Notes: generated from the letters alone by a model not told the origin. A DNA stretch of 64,000 nt from Psychrobium sp051201665 (GCF_051201665.1 NZ_CP179210.1:186001-250000), one strand, 5' to 3'. Positions 17,578 through 27,219 are shown, numbered from the stretch's first letter. Numbers and translations are program-made.

Positions 17578-18354
17578 ATGCAGCCTTTAGTCATTAAAGT
17601 TGGCGGCGCGTTACTTGATTCTGTTGATGAGAAAGCCGAGTTATTTCAAACAATCGCTTCTTTGGTGAAACAAGATATTGCCGTTGTACTTGTTCATGGT
17701 GGTGGTTGTCTAGTTGATGATTGGATAGTTGCCATGGGCCTTACGAATGAAAAGCTGGACGGGCTAAGAGTAACACCTAAATCGCAAACAAATATTGTAG
17801 CAGGTGCGCTAGCTGGTGCGGCAAACAAGCTGCTTGTTGCGACTGCTAAACAACATGACGTTAACGCGGTTGGCCTTAGCTTGTGTGACGGTGGTTTAGT
17901 AAGTACAGAGTATGTTGATGAAAGGCTAGGCCAAGTAGGTCGATGTGGTGTTGGTGAGCCTGCATTACTAAATTCGTTACTATCGCAAGGCTATACACCG
18001 TTGATTGGTTCGATAGCTGATGATGGGCAAGGAAATTTACTTAACGTAAACGCTGATCAAGCGGCGCAAGTTATTGCTCAGCTTATTGGCGGAAAATTAA
18101 TTTTGTTGTCTGATGTGCCTGGCGTATTGGACGGTAATAAAGAGCTTATTGATGAGTTGTCACCTAAATATGCCGAACAATTAATTACTCAAGGTGTGAT
18201 TGTTGGCGGTATGAAGGTGAAAGTAAATACGGCATTTAACACGGCGAAGGCTCTACAGGATTCAATTGTCATCGCTAGTTGGCAGCAGCCGCAAGATTTA
18301 ATGGCGTTTGCGGCAGGTAAAACGTGCGGCACTTTGATTAAACCCGAACAATAA
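17578..18354 (+). CDS. argB: Acetylglutamate kinase
   Basis: A 258-residue amino-acid kinase that phosphorylates N-acetylglutamate. Motifs: VIKVGGALLD (about 5-14), LVHGGGCLVDDW (about 38-49), and LLSDVPGVLDG and GGMKVKVNTA in the C-terminal ATP-binding half. The length matches the short, arginine-insensitive form found in enteric bacteria, which lacks the N-terminal regulatory helix. It is 2 bp after argC and 18 bp before argF. Confidence 0.97.
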   Translation: MQPLVIKVGGALLDSVDEKAELFQTIASLVKQDIAVVLVHGGGCLVDDWIVAMGLTNEKLDGLRVTPKSQTNIVAGALAGAANKLLVATAKQHDVNAVGLSLCDGGLVSTEYVDERLGQVGRCGVGEPALLNSLLSQGYTPLIGSIADDGQGNLLNVNADQAAQVIAQLIGGKLILLSDVPGVLDGNKELIDELSPKYAEQLITQGVIVGGMKVKVNTAFNTAKALQDSIVIASWQQPQDLMAFAAGKTCGTLIKPEQ

Positions 18355-18372
18355 TAGGATTTGGTAATAACC

Positions 18373-19290
18373 ATGAAGAAATTGGAACATTTTTTAAGTA
18401 TTAAAGATTTATCACAGGAACAATTTTTGTCCCTCATTACATTGGCAAAAGATGTTAAAGCTAATCCTAAAAATTATAGTCAGGCGCTTGCTGGTAAAAG
18501 TATCGTTACCTTATATGAAAAGCAAAGCCTGCGTACCCGTGTTACTTTTGATATTGGTATCGCGAAATTAGGTGGCCACAGTGTCTATCTTGATCAGAAC
18601 AACGGCGCCTTAGGTAAACGTGAATCTGTTAGCGATTTTGCTAAAAATATTTCATGTTGGGCAGACGGGATTGTTGCACGAACCTTTAGTCATCAAACCT
18701 GTGAGGAATTAGCACAGGCTGGCAGCGTACCTGTGGTGAATTCGCTTAGCGACATGTATCACCCTTGTCAGGGACTGGCTGATTTTTTGAGTATCGCGGA
18801 AAAATTTGACGATTTAAGTCAAGTTAAAGTCGCTTATATTGGTGATGGCAATAACGTTACTCATTCATTGATGTTTGCTGCGGCTGTTTGCGGTAGTGAT
18901 ATGGTGGTTGTTTGCCCACAAGGCTGTTTCCCTGATGGTCAGGTTGTGCTTGAAGCACAAGCGATCGCACAGGCTCATGGTGGTAGCTTAACGTTAAGTA
19001 TGGATCCTCAAGCCGCAAAAAATGCTGATGCTATCTATACTGATACGTGGATTTCGATGGGTGACGATATTAGTTATGACGACATCAAAGGAAAGTTCGC
19101 ACCTTACCAAGTAAATCAGGCCATGATGAATGAATTGAATATCGGATATTTCATGCATTGCCAACCAGCACATATTGACCAAGAAGTTACACAAGAAGTC
19201 TTTGACGGGAAGCAATCGTTAGTATTGCGTCAGGCTGAAAATAGAATGCATGCTCAAAATGCAGTGTTAATAACACTTCTTGGTGAGTAA
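18373..19290 (+). CDS. argF: Ornithine carbamoyltransferase
   Basis: A 305-residue enzyme joining carbamoyl phosphate and ornithine to citrulline. The carbamoyl-phosphate signature appears as SLRTRVTFD (S-x-R-T-R, about residues 50-58); HPCQGLADF and MHCQPAH (substrate sites) are clear. I choose the ATG at 18373 (MKKLEHFLS); a TTG at 18361 would add four residues but sits only 2 bases from the AGGA. In many relatives argG lies between argF and argH; here argHA follows after 51 bp containing a 10-bp tandem repeat. Confidence 0.96.
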   Translation: MKKLEHFLSIKDLSQEQFLSLITLAKDVKANPKNYSQALAGKSIVTLYEKQSLRTRVTFDIGIAKLGGHSVYLDQNNGALGKRESVSDFAKNISCWADGIVARTFSHQTCEELAQAGSVPVVNSLSDMYHPCQGLADFLSIAEKFDDLSQVKVAYIGDGNNVTHSLMFAAAVCGSDMVVVCPQGCFPDGQVVLEAQAIAQAHGGSLTLSMDPQAAKNADAIYTDTWISMGDDISYDDIKGKFAPYQVNQAMMNELNIGYFMHCQPAHIDQEVTQEVFDGKQSLVLRQAENRMHAQNAVLITLLGE

Positions 19291-19298
19291 AAAATTAA

Positions 19299-19328
19299 TT
19301 AGCAATAGTTAGCAATAGTTAGCAATTC
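19299..19328 (+). repeat. Three tandem copies of TTAGCAATAG
   Basis: Two exact and one 8/10 copy of TTAGCAATAG run head to tail in the argF-argHA gap, just upstream of the argHA ribosome site (GAGGA). A slippage-prone spacer. Confidence 0.85.
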
Positions 19329-19341
19329 AAGAGGAATAGTC

Positions 19342-21276
19342 ATGGCGGCATTATGGGGTGGCAGATTCACCGAAGCAGCAGATGATAGATTTAAAAAATT
19401 TAATGATTCACTGAGGTTTGATTACCGGTTGGCCAAGCAAGATATTATCGGTTCAATCAGTTGGTCCCGTGCATTAGAGCAAGTTAACGTATTGAGCTCC
19501 CAAGAGCAAAAATCGTTAGAGAGTGCGCTCAATGAATTAGCCGAAGAAGTGGCTGCCGATCCGCAGAAAATTTTGCAAAGTGATGCGGAAGATATACATA
19601 GTTTTGTAGAATCAAAGTTGATTGAAAAAGTGGGAGATCTTGGCAAAAAACTTCATACGGGACGTAGCCGTAATGACCAAGTCGCTACTGATCTAAAATT
19701 GTGGTGTAAAGAACAATCAGCAGAGCTTTGTGAGTTAATTGTTCGTTTACAACAAGCACTACTCGATGTTGCGCAGCGTGAACAATCGACCGTGATGCCA
19801 GGCTATACACATTTACAACGTGCTCAACCTATTAGTTTTGGTCATTGGTGTTTGGCTTATGTTGAAATGTTTGATCGTGATTTGAGTCGTATGCGCGATA
19901 CGACTGAACGATTGGACAGATGTCCGTTAGGCTCAGGAGCGTTGGCTGGTACCGCTTATCCTATTGACCGTCATGCATTGGCGAGAGATTTAGGCTTTAA
20001 ACAAGCAACACAAAATAGTCTTGATGCGGTATCTGATCGTGACCATGTGGTTGAATTATTGGCTGACGCCAGCATGTCGATGATGCATCTATCACGTATG
20101 GCTGAAGATCTTATCTTTTATAATTCAGGTGAAGCGGGCTTTATTCAATTAGCGGATAACGTGACTTCTGGTTCGTCTCTAATGCCTCAAAAGAAAAACC
20201 CAGATTCATTAGAGCTTATTCGCGGTAAAACTGGCCGTGTATTTGGTTCGTTAAGTGGCATTATGATGACGCTTAAAGCACTGCCACTTGCCTATAATAA
20301 AGATATGCAAGAAGACAAAGAAGGACTCTTTGATGCTTTAGATAACTGGGGCGATTGTTTAGAGATGATGGCGATGGTGCTTGATGGATTAAAAACTAAC
20401 AAGCCACGCATGTTAGCTGCTGCCCAGCAAGGTTACGCTAATGCAACAGAGCTAGCTGATTATCTAGTATCAAAAGACATTCCATTTAGAGAAGCGCATC
20501 ATATCGTAGGTGAAGTTGTTGTTTCAGCGATTTCTCGTCAGGTGGCACTTGAAGACTTTACGTTAGAGCAGCTTAAAGAATTTTCGAGTGTGATTGAATC
20601 AGATGTTTATCAGCATCTAACTATTGATGCTTGTTTAGCGAAACGTGAAGTACTTGGCGGAACATCATTAACAAGCGTCATGTCAGCACTTGAAGAACAG
20701 CGTATTGATGTTAAAAAAGAGCCTGTGGCTGCTGAAGTTGTTGGCAGCACAACGGAAGGGCAAGTACAGAATGCGATGGGCACGATGCAACTTCGTATTA
20801 ATGCTCACAAAGCTGAGCTACTTAATGTTCGCCACGCTAAATTATCAGACGTCGATGATATAACGAAAATTGTTAATTATTGGTCTGATGCTGGTGAAAC
20901 ATTACCGCGCTCTCGCTTTGATGTCTTGAACAGTATTTTAGACTTTTCTGTTGCGGTTAGCGAAGATGAGATTGTCGGCTGTGCGTCATTATATATTTAT
21001 GGCACTGGGCTCGCAGAAATCCGCTCAGTTGGTATTAATCCTGAACATCAAGGCGCTGGCCAAGGTCGTGCGTTAATTGATCACATGCTTTTACGTGCCC
21101 AAGAGTTAGAATTAGAACGAGTGATTGTGTTAACTCGTGTGCCTGACTTTTTTGCAAAGCATGGCTTTACAGAGCTTGAAAAAGAACTATTGCCAGAGAA
21201 GGTAATCAAAGACTGTGAAGGTTGTCCGAAGAAAGAAGCCTGCGATGAAATTGCCATGGAATTTCAAATTCAGTGA
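19342..21276 (+). CDS. argH: Argininosuccinate lyase fused to N-acetylglutamate synthase-like GNAT domain
   Basis: A 644-residue two-domain protein. Residues about 1-460 are a full argininosuccinate lyase with GRSRNDQVATDLKLW (about 108-122) and the catalytic-loop signature SSLMPQKKNPD (about 280-290). Residues about 485-640 are a GNAT acetyltransferase with the acetyl-CoA loop HQGAGQGRALI and a C-terminal Cys-rich segment (CEGCPKKEAC). This is the ArgH(A) fusion described in Moritella and other marine gammaproteobacteria, in which the tail supplies the first step of arginine synthesis. It therefore catalyses the last step and probably also the first. Confidence 0.95.
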   Translation: MAALWGGRFTEAADDRFKKFNDSLRFDYRLAKQDIIGSISWSRALEQVNVLSSQEQKSLESALNELAEEVAADPQKILQSDAEDIHSFVESKLIEKVGDLGKKLHTGRSRNDQVATDLKLWCKEQSAELCELIVRLQQALLDVAQREQSTVMPGYTHLQRAQPISFGHWCLAYVEMFDRDLSRMRDTTERLDRCPLGSGALAGTAYPIDRHALARDLGFKQATQNSLDAVSDRDHVVELLADASMSMMHLSRMAEDLIFYNSGEAGFIQLADNVTSGSSLMPQKKNPDSLELIRGKTGRVFGSLSGIMMTLKALPLAYNKDMQEDKEGLFDALDNWGDCLEMMAMVLDGLKTNKPRMLAAAQQGYANATELADYLVSKDIPFREAHHIVGEVVVSAISRQVALEDFTLEQLKEFSSVIESDVYQHLTIDACLAKREVLGGTSLTSVMSALEEQRIDVKKEPVAAEVVGSTTEGQVQNAMGTMQLRINAHKAELLNVRHAKLSDVDDITKIVNYWSDAGETLPRSRFDVLNSILDFSVAVSEDEIVGCASLYIYGTGLAEIRSVGINPEHQGAGQGRALIDHMLLRAQELELERVIVLTRVPDFFAKHGFTELEKELLPEKVIKDCEGCPKKEACDEIAMEFQIQ

Positions 21277-21304
21277 TTCTCTTTAATAGGAATATTATGC
21301 AATG

Positions 21305-21331
21305 AAAAAGGCGCTGAAAAGCGCCTTTTTT
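21305..21331. terminator. Bidirectional terminator between argHA and mrcA
   Basis: AAAAAGGCGC and GCGCCTTTTTT pair around a 6-nt loop, with A-run and T-run flanks on both strands between two convergent genes. Confidence 0.92.
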
Positions 21332-21347
21332 GTCTGTTGATTGATGC

Positions 21348-23924
21348 TTAGAAGATGTCGTCTTCAAAGTGATCATCAACTGAATCTGCTGTGGTAGCGG
21401 TTGTTGATTGCTCTGCATCGACAAAGGTTGTTGGTTCTGTGCCAGCAAGAAAGTATTCAAACCGAGAGGTATGATCCGTTTTTGTTGTGAGTAATCCAGT
21501 AGCCATATCGATACGAACTGTTTTAATATTTTCAGGGACGACTTTTCGTTGTTGTGGATAGTCTCTTAATGCAAAATTCATGAACTCAATCCATGCTGGC
21601 ATTGCACTTTTAGCGCCTGATTCTGCCCCCTTGATTTGGCTTTTATCTAGGTTATTATTGGTTCTTGTACGACCCAGCGCGCGCGAAGGGTTATCAAAAC
21701 CGATCCAAGTACTGGTCACAAAATATGGGCTAATGCCTGAGAACCAAGCATCTTTAGAGTTATTAGTGGTTCCTGTCTTTCCGCCAATGTCCTTTCGCTT
21801 AATCGTGTTCGCAATACGCCACCCCGTACCAGACCAGCCAGTTTTTTTAGACCAATTACCACCACCTGTGATAACGCTTTTTAGCATTTCTGTCACTAAG
21901 AATGCATTCTGAGCACTGATCACACGAGGGGCAAGTTTAGATTTATCCATCATACATTGTTGTGATAGCTCGATACTTTCTAAAGGTGAAAAATCATCGA
22001 TGACAATTTCAGGGGCTTGCTCACAGGCTTGACAGGCTATATGTGGATTAGCAATTTCAACAACGCCCTGTGTAGAGTCGGTAATGCGTTCAATAAAGTA
22101 TGGTGATATTAAGAAACCACCATTGGCAAAAGTCGCATAGGCTGTCGCTGCCTCTAGAGGTGTCACTGATGCTGAACCAAGTGCGAGTGATTCGCCAATC
22201 GGCAGGTCATCTTTTTGAAAACCAAACTTTGTCATATGATTAATACTGTTACGAATACCGAGCTTTTGAATCAGTTTTACTGACATGACATTTTTTGATT
22301 GAGACAAACCTAGACGAAGACGAGTAGGTCCATTATAGATCGGTGGTGAGTTTTTAGGTCGCCACGCTGCGCCTTGAGAGCGATCCCACTGCGTAATCGG
22401 CACATCATTGATAATGCTAGCTAGCGTAAAGCCTTTGTCCATTGCAAAAGAATATAAGAATGGTTTTATATTTGAGCCGATTTGACGTTTAGCTTGAGTC
22501 ACACGATTAAATTGACTCTTATTAAAATCAAACCCACCGATGATAGAGCGAATAGCACCATCGTAAGGATCAAGGGAAACTAATGCGCTACTCACTTCTG
22601 GCACTTGAGATAAGTGCCATTTGTCTTGTTTTTTGAATACACGAATAAGATCACCAAGAGCGACAATATCAATTGCAGTTTGCGGCGCTGCTCCTTGATT
22701 GTTGTCATCGACAAACGCACGTGCCCACTTCATTTGGTCCCACTCAATAATTATTGACTCTCCGTTTTTTAACACCGCTTCAAATGCTTGTTCATTGACC
22801 GTTTTGACTACTGCAGGTTGTAAAATACGTACATCACGGGTTTTCGACAGGAGCTTAGCGATAATGGAGTTGGGGTCAATATCAATTGATTTTGACGATT
22901 CATTTTTTGCAACATCAAGGACTTTTTCTAAATCAAATTGCTGCTCTGGACCACGGTATCCGTGACGTAAGTCGTAATTGAGTATATTAGTTGCAACGGC
23001 GTTTTGAGCTGCCAATTGTAGTTCTGAAGGTACGGTTGTATAAACATTAAAACCATTTGAATAAGCGTTTTCTCTGCCATAGGTTGCCACCATGTGAGCT
23101 CTTACCATTTCACCTAAATAAGGTGCATATAACTCGATTTTTGCACCATGGCGCTTGCCAGTAATTGGCGCATTCTTTGCTGCTTCATACTCGGCGTTAT
23201 CAATGTATTTTAAATCGTGCATTCGCTTGAGTACTAAATTACGTCGTGCTTTAGCGCGCGATGGCGAGCGAATTGGGTTTAATGTTGATGGCGCTTTCGG
23301 TAACCCTGCAATCACCGCCATTTGAGCTAATGTGAGCTCATCAACTGATTTGCCATAATAGACTTGTGCTGCTGCCCCAACACCAAATGAACGATGTCCT
23401 AGCGGGATCTTGTTTAGATAGGCGAGTAGTATTTCGTCTTTTGATAATTCTTGTTCGATATTCCATGCTAAAAATACTTCGCGAATCTTACGTATGTAAG
23501 TTTTTTCACGCGTTAAAAAATAATTTCGAGCAACCTGTTGCGTAATTGTACTTGCGCCTTGGCCTTTTTTACCCGTTACAGCGAGATTAATTGCAGCACG
23601 AACAATGCCAATAGGGTCGATACCAGGATGTTGGTAAAAGCGAGAGTCTTCAATTGCTAGAAATGCTTGTCTCATTTGCAACGGCACCTCGTCAAATGTC
23701 AGAGGAATGCGTTTTTTCTCACCGTATTGAGAGATGAGTTTTCCGTCTTGCGAAAAAACTTTTAATGGCGTCTGTAACTTAAATTCCTTGAGCTTTGTAG
23801 CGTCAGGTAAATCAGGTGAAAGGTACATATAAAGTCCGACTAAGGATATGACACCAAGTAAGCCGCCAATTAGACCGGTTATAAACGTCCATTTTAAAAA
23901 TTTTAGCATTGTTATGTTATTCAT
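21348..23924 (-). CDS. mrcA: Penicillin-binding protein 1A (class A)
   Basis: An 858-residue bifunctional peptidoglycan synthase. One N-terminal membrane anchor (about residues 10-32) precedes the glycosyltransferase domain with EDSRFYQHPGID (about 72-83), GASTITQQVARN and KIPLG. The transpeptidase has the SxxK site in RQIGSNIKPFLYS, SxN (SKN, in SQSKNVMS) and KTGTTN. Length fits PBP1A (about 850). Start could instead be the ATG at 23909 (MLKFLKW), which aligns better with enteric PBP1A. The neighbouring divergent pilMNOPQ operon is the usual gammaproteobacterial context. Confidence 0.96.
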   Translation of the reverse strand: MNNITMLKFLKWTFITGLIGGLLGVISLVGLYMYLSPDLPDATKLKEFKLQTPLKVFSQDGKLISQYGEKKRIPLTFDEVPLQMRQAFLAIEDSRFYQHPGIDPIGIVRAAINLAVTGKKGQGASTITQQVARNYFLTREKTYIRKIREVFLAWNIEQELSKDEILLAYLNKIPLGHRSFGVGAAAQVYYGKSVDELTLAQMAVIAGLPKAPSTLNPIRSPSRAKARRNLVLKRMHDLKYIDNAEYEAAKNAPITGKRHGAKIELYAPYLGEMVRAHMVATYGRENAYSNGFNVYTTVPSELQLAAQNAVATNILNYDLRHGYRGPEQQFDLEKVLDVAKNESSKSIDIDPNSIIAKLLSKTRDVRILQPAVVKTVNEQAFEAVLKNGESIIIEWDQMKWARAFVDDNNQGAAPQTAIDIVALGDLIRVFKKQDKWHLSQVPEVSSALVSLDPYDGAIRSIIGGFDFNKSQFNRVTQAKRQIGSNIKPFLYSFAMDKGFTLASIINDVPITQWDRSQGAAWRPKNSPPIYNGPTRLRLGLSQSKNVMSVKLIQKLGIRNSINHMTKFGFQKDDLPIGESLALGSASVTPLEAATAYATFANGGFLISPYFIERITDSTQGVVEIANPHIACQACEQAPEIVIDDFSPLESIELSQQCMMDKSKLAPRVISAQNAFLVTEMLKSVITGGGNWSKKTGWSGTGWRIANTIKRKDIGGKTGTTNNSKDAWFSGISPYFVTSTWIGFDNPSRALGRTRTNNNLDKSQIKGAESGAKSAMPAWIEFMNFALRDYPQQRKVVPENIKTVRIDMATGLLTTKTDHTSRFEYFLAGTEPTTFVDAEQSTTATTADSVDDHFEDDIF

Positions 23925-24013
23925 CTATGAGCTGGGCAGAGTTCAGGCAATATTATAAAACTAAATTGCATTAATAGTTAGCTAATCACTAGCAAATGAG
24001 TAAAATATAATAA

Positions 24014-24323
24014 GGTCTGTTGAACTTTGTGGTTCAAATTTTGTTCAATCTAAAAGGATTTTGGCCAAGGCATGAGGATTGATGCTGGGTTTACCCCAGT
24101 GAATGACGAATAACGCCGCACAAAATACTTTTAGGTGAATCCTACGGACAGCATTTGTTTGTTATTTCTACGGCGTTATCGCCTATTCGTGTATTGCTAC
24201 AGGGATGTAGCTCATTAGGATAATGCAGGAGCTATTATCGAGCCAGCTACACCACATAGGCTCTGCCTTGTAGAAATCCCAAACAAATTGCTGCAAAAAT
24301 GAACTCAAAAGATCAACAGACCC
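24014..24323. repeat. MITE-like palindromic repeat, about 310 bp
   Basis: A non-coding block between mrcA and pilM bounded by a perfect 10-bp terminal inverted repeat (GGTCTGTTGA / TCAACAGACC) and by TAA on both sides (24011-24013 and 24324-24326), a possible target duplication. Inside, long arms also pair: CAGCA-TTTGTTTG-N-ATTTCTAC near 24150 with GTAGAAAT-N-CAAACAAA-TGCTG near 24270, and ACGAATA/ACGCCG arms. The whole could fold into one long hairpin. No reading frame. A non-autonomous mobile repeat is the simplest reading. The remaining 24324-24435 probably holds the pilM promoter. Confidence 0.75.
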
Positions 24324-24435
24324 TAAGTATATTGTAGATAAGTTAATGTTTGATTAACCAAAAACTATATATTTGTATTGTTTGTTGCTATAACTAATCC
24401 TAATTCATTAATAATTTAAAAACGGCGCACTTTCT

Positions 24436-25506
24436 ATGCTTTCAGGACTTTTAAAACCTAAAACAACAAAGATGATCGGTGTAGACATCGGATCGAGTTC
24501 CGTAAAGGCTGTGCTGCTAAATAGATCCAACAATGGTTATAAGGTTGAAAATGTTGCCCATTTTCCGATCTCTAGAGGCTTTGTTGTAGATAATGCAATC
24601 ACTGATCTACAAGGTGTTGGTGAGGTAATTAAGAAAGTTAAAAAGAAATTTTCTAAGTCCGGTGCTGATCATGCCGCTGCCGCAGTGTCAGGCTCAGGCG
24701 TTATTATCAAAACGATTTATATGAACGCCGTTAGAAATGACGAAGAATTAGAATCACAAATTGAGATTGAAGCAGAAAATTTAATTCCATACCCGTTAGA
24801 TGAAGTCAGTCTTGATTTTGAAATATTAGGTGAGAACGCTGTAAATAACGAAAAGGTTGATGTTTTGCTCGTCGCTGCACGTTCGGAATTGGTTCAGGCG
24901 AGATCGCAAGCGCTTGAAATTGGCAAGTTGCAAGCTAAGGTCATCGATGTTGAGGGTTATGCATTAGGCCGAACATTTGAATTGATTGAACATCAAGTGT
25001 CAGATACTGAAAAAGAGCAAGCCGTTGCGTTAATTGATGTTGGCGCAGCCATGCTTACAATTGCTGTCGTCAAAGACGGGAAAACAGTGTTTATAAAAGA
25101 ACAAGCTTTTGGTGGAGAACAATATACTCAGTCAATAGTTGCTTATTATGGGATGGATAATTACGAAGCGGAGCAAGCTAAGTTAAGCGGTGAGTTACCT
25201 CGCAATTATGTGTTTGAAGTTTTTGCTCCTTTTCAAACGGCGTTAGCACAACAAATTAAGCGTATGATTCAAATGTACAGTAGTGCAAATGATAATAATC
25301 AAGTATCGAAGATTATCCTTTCAGGTGGTTGTACCAATATTGAAGGTATTGACGTTGCCATCAGTGAAGAAATTAGTATTTCATGTGTCTTAGCGCAACC
25401 ATTTTTGCACTGTGAAGTTCGTAAATCCATCGACTTTGATGCGTTAAACAGAGAAGGAGCTCAATATATGATGGCAACTGGCTTGGCGTTAAGGAATTTT
25501 AAATAA
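24436..25506 (+). CDS. pilM: Type IV pilus assembly protein PilM
   Basis: A 356-residue cytoplasmic actin-like ATPase of the inner-membrane alignment complex. The N-terminal MIGVDIGSSSVKAVLL (about residues 13-28) is the phosphate-1 motif, and ALIDVGAAMLTIAVV and ILSGGCTNIEG complete the ASKHA fold. It binds the short N-terminal tail of PilN, encoded immediately downstream with a 1-bp overlap. First gene of pilMNOPQ. Confidence 0.96.
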   Translation: MLSGLLKPKTTKMIGVDIGSSSVKAVLLNRSNNGYKVENVAHFPISRGFVVDNAITDLQGVGEVIKKVKKKFSKSGADHAAAAVSGSGVIIKTIYMNAVRNDEELESQIEIEAENLIPYPLDEVSLDFEILGENAVNNEKVDVLLVAARSELVQARSQALEIGKLQAKVIDVEGYALGRTFELIEHQVSDTEKEQAVALIDVGAAMLTIAVVKDGKTVFIKEQAFGGEQYTQSIVAYYGMDNYEAEQAKLSGELPRNYVFEVFAPFQTALAQQIKRMIQMYSSANDNNQVSKIILSGGCTNIEGIDVAISEEISISCVLAQPFLHCEVRKSIDFDALNREGAQYMMATGLALRNFK

Positions 25507-26066
25507 TGGCTAATATTAATTTACTGCCATGGCGAGAAGAAGCGAAGCTTAAGCGGCAGCATGAATTCAATATGTTTGCAGCGTTTGCATTCCTAGTCGG
25601 CGTATTTTTTACCATTGCTCTATCTGTATTGCTTGATAATGAACTAGCACTTCAGTCTCAAAAGAACGCTTATTTAAAAGATGAAATAGCGATTATAAAT
25701 GGTCAGATTTTGGAAATTAGAGAGTTACGCAAGACTAAGTCTGACTTAAAAAAGCGAATGGATCTTATTGAACGTTTGCAAAATGCTCGTAGTCTTTCAA
25801 CGCATTTATTAGATTCTTTGGCGAAACTAATGGTCCCAGGGGTTTACCTTGAGCAAGTAGAAAGAAAAGGTAACACGCTGTGGATTGAGGGCTTAACGGA
25901 GTCTAATAATCACCTAGCTAATTTGCTGCGTAACTTTGAGAATTCTCAATGGTATAAAGACCCCTTAGTGAAACAAATTGACTTGCAAGAAGGTAGTCTT
26001 CGTCAGTTAAATAAATTTTCACTACGCGTCGATGTAAATTTAAATGTTGATCAAGGGGCTAAGTAA
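25506..26066 (+). CDS. pilN: Type IV pilus assembly protein PilN
   Basis: A 186-residue bitopic inner-membrane protein. The N-terminal INLLPWREE (residues 4-12) is the conserved PilM-binding motif. One membrane helix lies at about residues 22-44, followed by a periplasmic coiled coil and a ferredoxin-like domain. It overlaps both neighbours by a single base and forms a heterodimer with PilO. Confidence 0.95.
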   Translation: MANINLLPWREEAKLKRQHEFNMFAAFAFLVGVFFTIALSVLLDNELALQSQKNAYLKDEIAIINGQILEIRELRKTKSDLKKRMDLIERLQNARSLSTHLLDSLAKLMVPGVYLEQVERKGNTLWIEGLTESNNHLANLLRNFENSQWYKDPLVKQIDLQEGSLRQLNKFSLRVDVNLNVDQGAK

Positions 26067-26653
26067 TGAAATTAGATTTATCTGAATTACAATCAGTCGA
26101 CTTAGATCTTAAATATTCTGGTTCGTGGCCACCTTTAGTAAAAGGAATCGCTTATCTTGTGGTGTTCGTGATGACACTTGTACTAGCTTATTTCGTTGTT
26201 TTAAGTGGCCAATTAGATAGTTTATCTAATGGTGCAGAGCAAGATGAGAAATTGCGTTACGACTACGAGTCTAAATATCGATTAGCGTACAACCTTGAAG
26301 CATATCAAGAACAAATGCTGGAGTTGGAAGTTCAATTAGCTGAAATGCTTAAGAAACTACCGGCAACGCATGAAACGCCAGGCATGCTTGATGATATTAC
26401 ATTTATTGCAACGTCTTCTGGACTTAGAATTTCTACCATTAAATGGGGTAACGAAGTTGAACAAGAGTTCTATACAGAATTACCTCTTTTTATTGATGTT
26501 TCAGGTGACTATCATCAATTTGGAAAGTTTGTCAGTGACGTTGCTAAACTTCCACGAATTGTAAGTTTACATGAATTTTCCATTAAAAAAGCGGCGAGTG
26601 GGCAGTTGGCTTTTCACATTGTGGCTAAAACATACCGCTATAAGGGGAAATAA
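26066..26653 (+). CDS. pilO: Type IV pilus assembly protein PilO
   Basis: A 195-residue bitopic inner-membrane protein with one helix at about residues 28-49, a predicted coiled coil (about 55-100) and a C-terminal ferredoxin-like fold. Sequence and order (after pilN, before pilP) identify it as PilO, which stabilises PilN and contacts PilP. Confidence 0.94.
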   Translation: MKLDLSELQSVDLDLKYSGSWPPLVKGIAYLVVFVMTLVLAYFVVLSGQLDSLSNGAEQDEKLRYDYESKYRLAYNLEAYQEQMLELEVQLAEMLKKLPATHETPGMLDDITFIATSSGLRISTIKWGNEVEQEFYTELPLFIDVSGDYHQFGKFVSDVAKLPRIVSLHEFSIKKAASGQLAFHIVAKTYRYKGK

Positions 26654-27174
26654 TGTTTAGATTAATTGGGCTCTTGATATTATTGTTCGCCATTCAAGGT
26701 TGTGAGACCTCAATGCAAGATACTAGAAACTTTGTCGCCAAAGTTAAACAATCCAAAGGCATCTCTATTGAACCGCTTCCAGAGCCGCTGACTTATCAAC
26801 ATTTTGAATATAGTGCTGGTTTTAATCGCAGCCCATTTGAAGCGCCTCAGCAGGAACTGACATTGGACGTTATAAGTAAAGGAAGAGATTGTTTGCAGCC
26901 TGACGTAAATCGTCGTAAGTCTCTGCTAGAAGCTAATGCGTTAGATAATTTAGTGATGCGTGGTACCCTAGGTACGGCAGAGGAACTTTGGGCTTTGATT
27001 CAAACTAATGGTGGTGAAGTTTATAAAGTGAAAAAGGGCAATTATATTGGTCTATTTCACGGTAAAATAATGCAAGTAAGTGAACAGCAAATTGAAATTA
27101 CAGAAATAGTACCTGACGGCTCAGGTTGTTGGGTTGAGCGCCAAAACTCATTATCATTACATAGCGATAGTTAA
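26653..27174 (+). CDS. pilP: Type IV pilus lipoprotein PilP
   Basis: A 173-residue lipoprotein. The signal sequence ends in a lipobox-like AIQGC (Cys at about residue 16), so the protein should be lipid-anchored facing the periplasm. The C-terminal half (GTLGTAEELWALIQ, VKKGNYIGLFHGKI) is the HR domain that contacts PilQ. It overlaps pilO by one base and pilQ starts 45 bp later. Confidence 0.95.
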   Translation: MFRLIGLLILLFAIQGCETSMQDTRNFVAKVKQSKGISIEPLPEPLTYQHFEYSAGFNRSPFEAPQQELTLDVISKGRDCLQPDVNRRKSLLEANALDNLVMRGTLGTAEELWALIQTNGGEVYKVKKGNYIGLFHGKIMQVSEQQIEITEIVPDGSGCWVERQNSLSLHSDS

Positions 27175-27219
27175 TCTTGAACTTGTTATCGTTTTTTACC
27201 ACCGTCGCCAAGGAGAATA

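Noticed and set aside
24240..24270. A tRNA-like or riboswitch element in the mrcA-pilM gap
   Set aside because: The pairing is explained by the long inverted-repeat arms of the MITE-like element.
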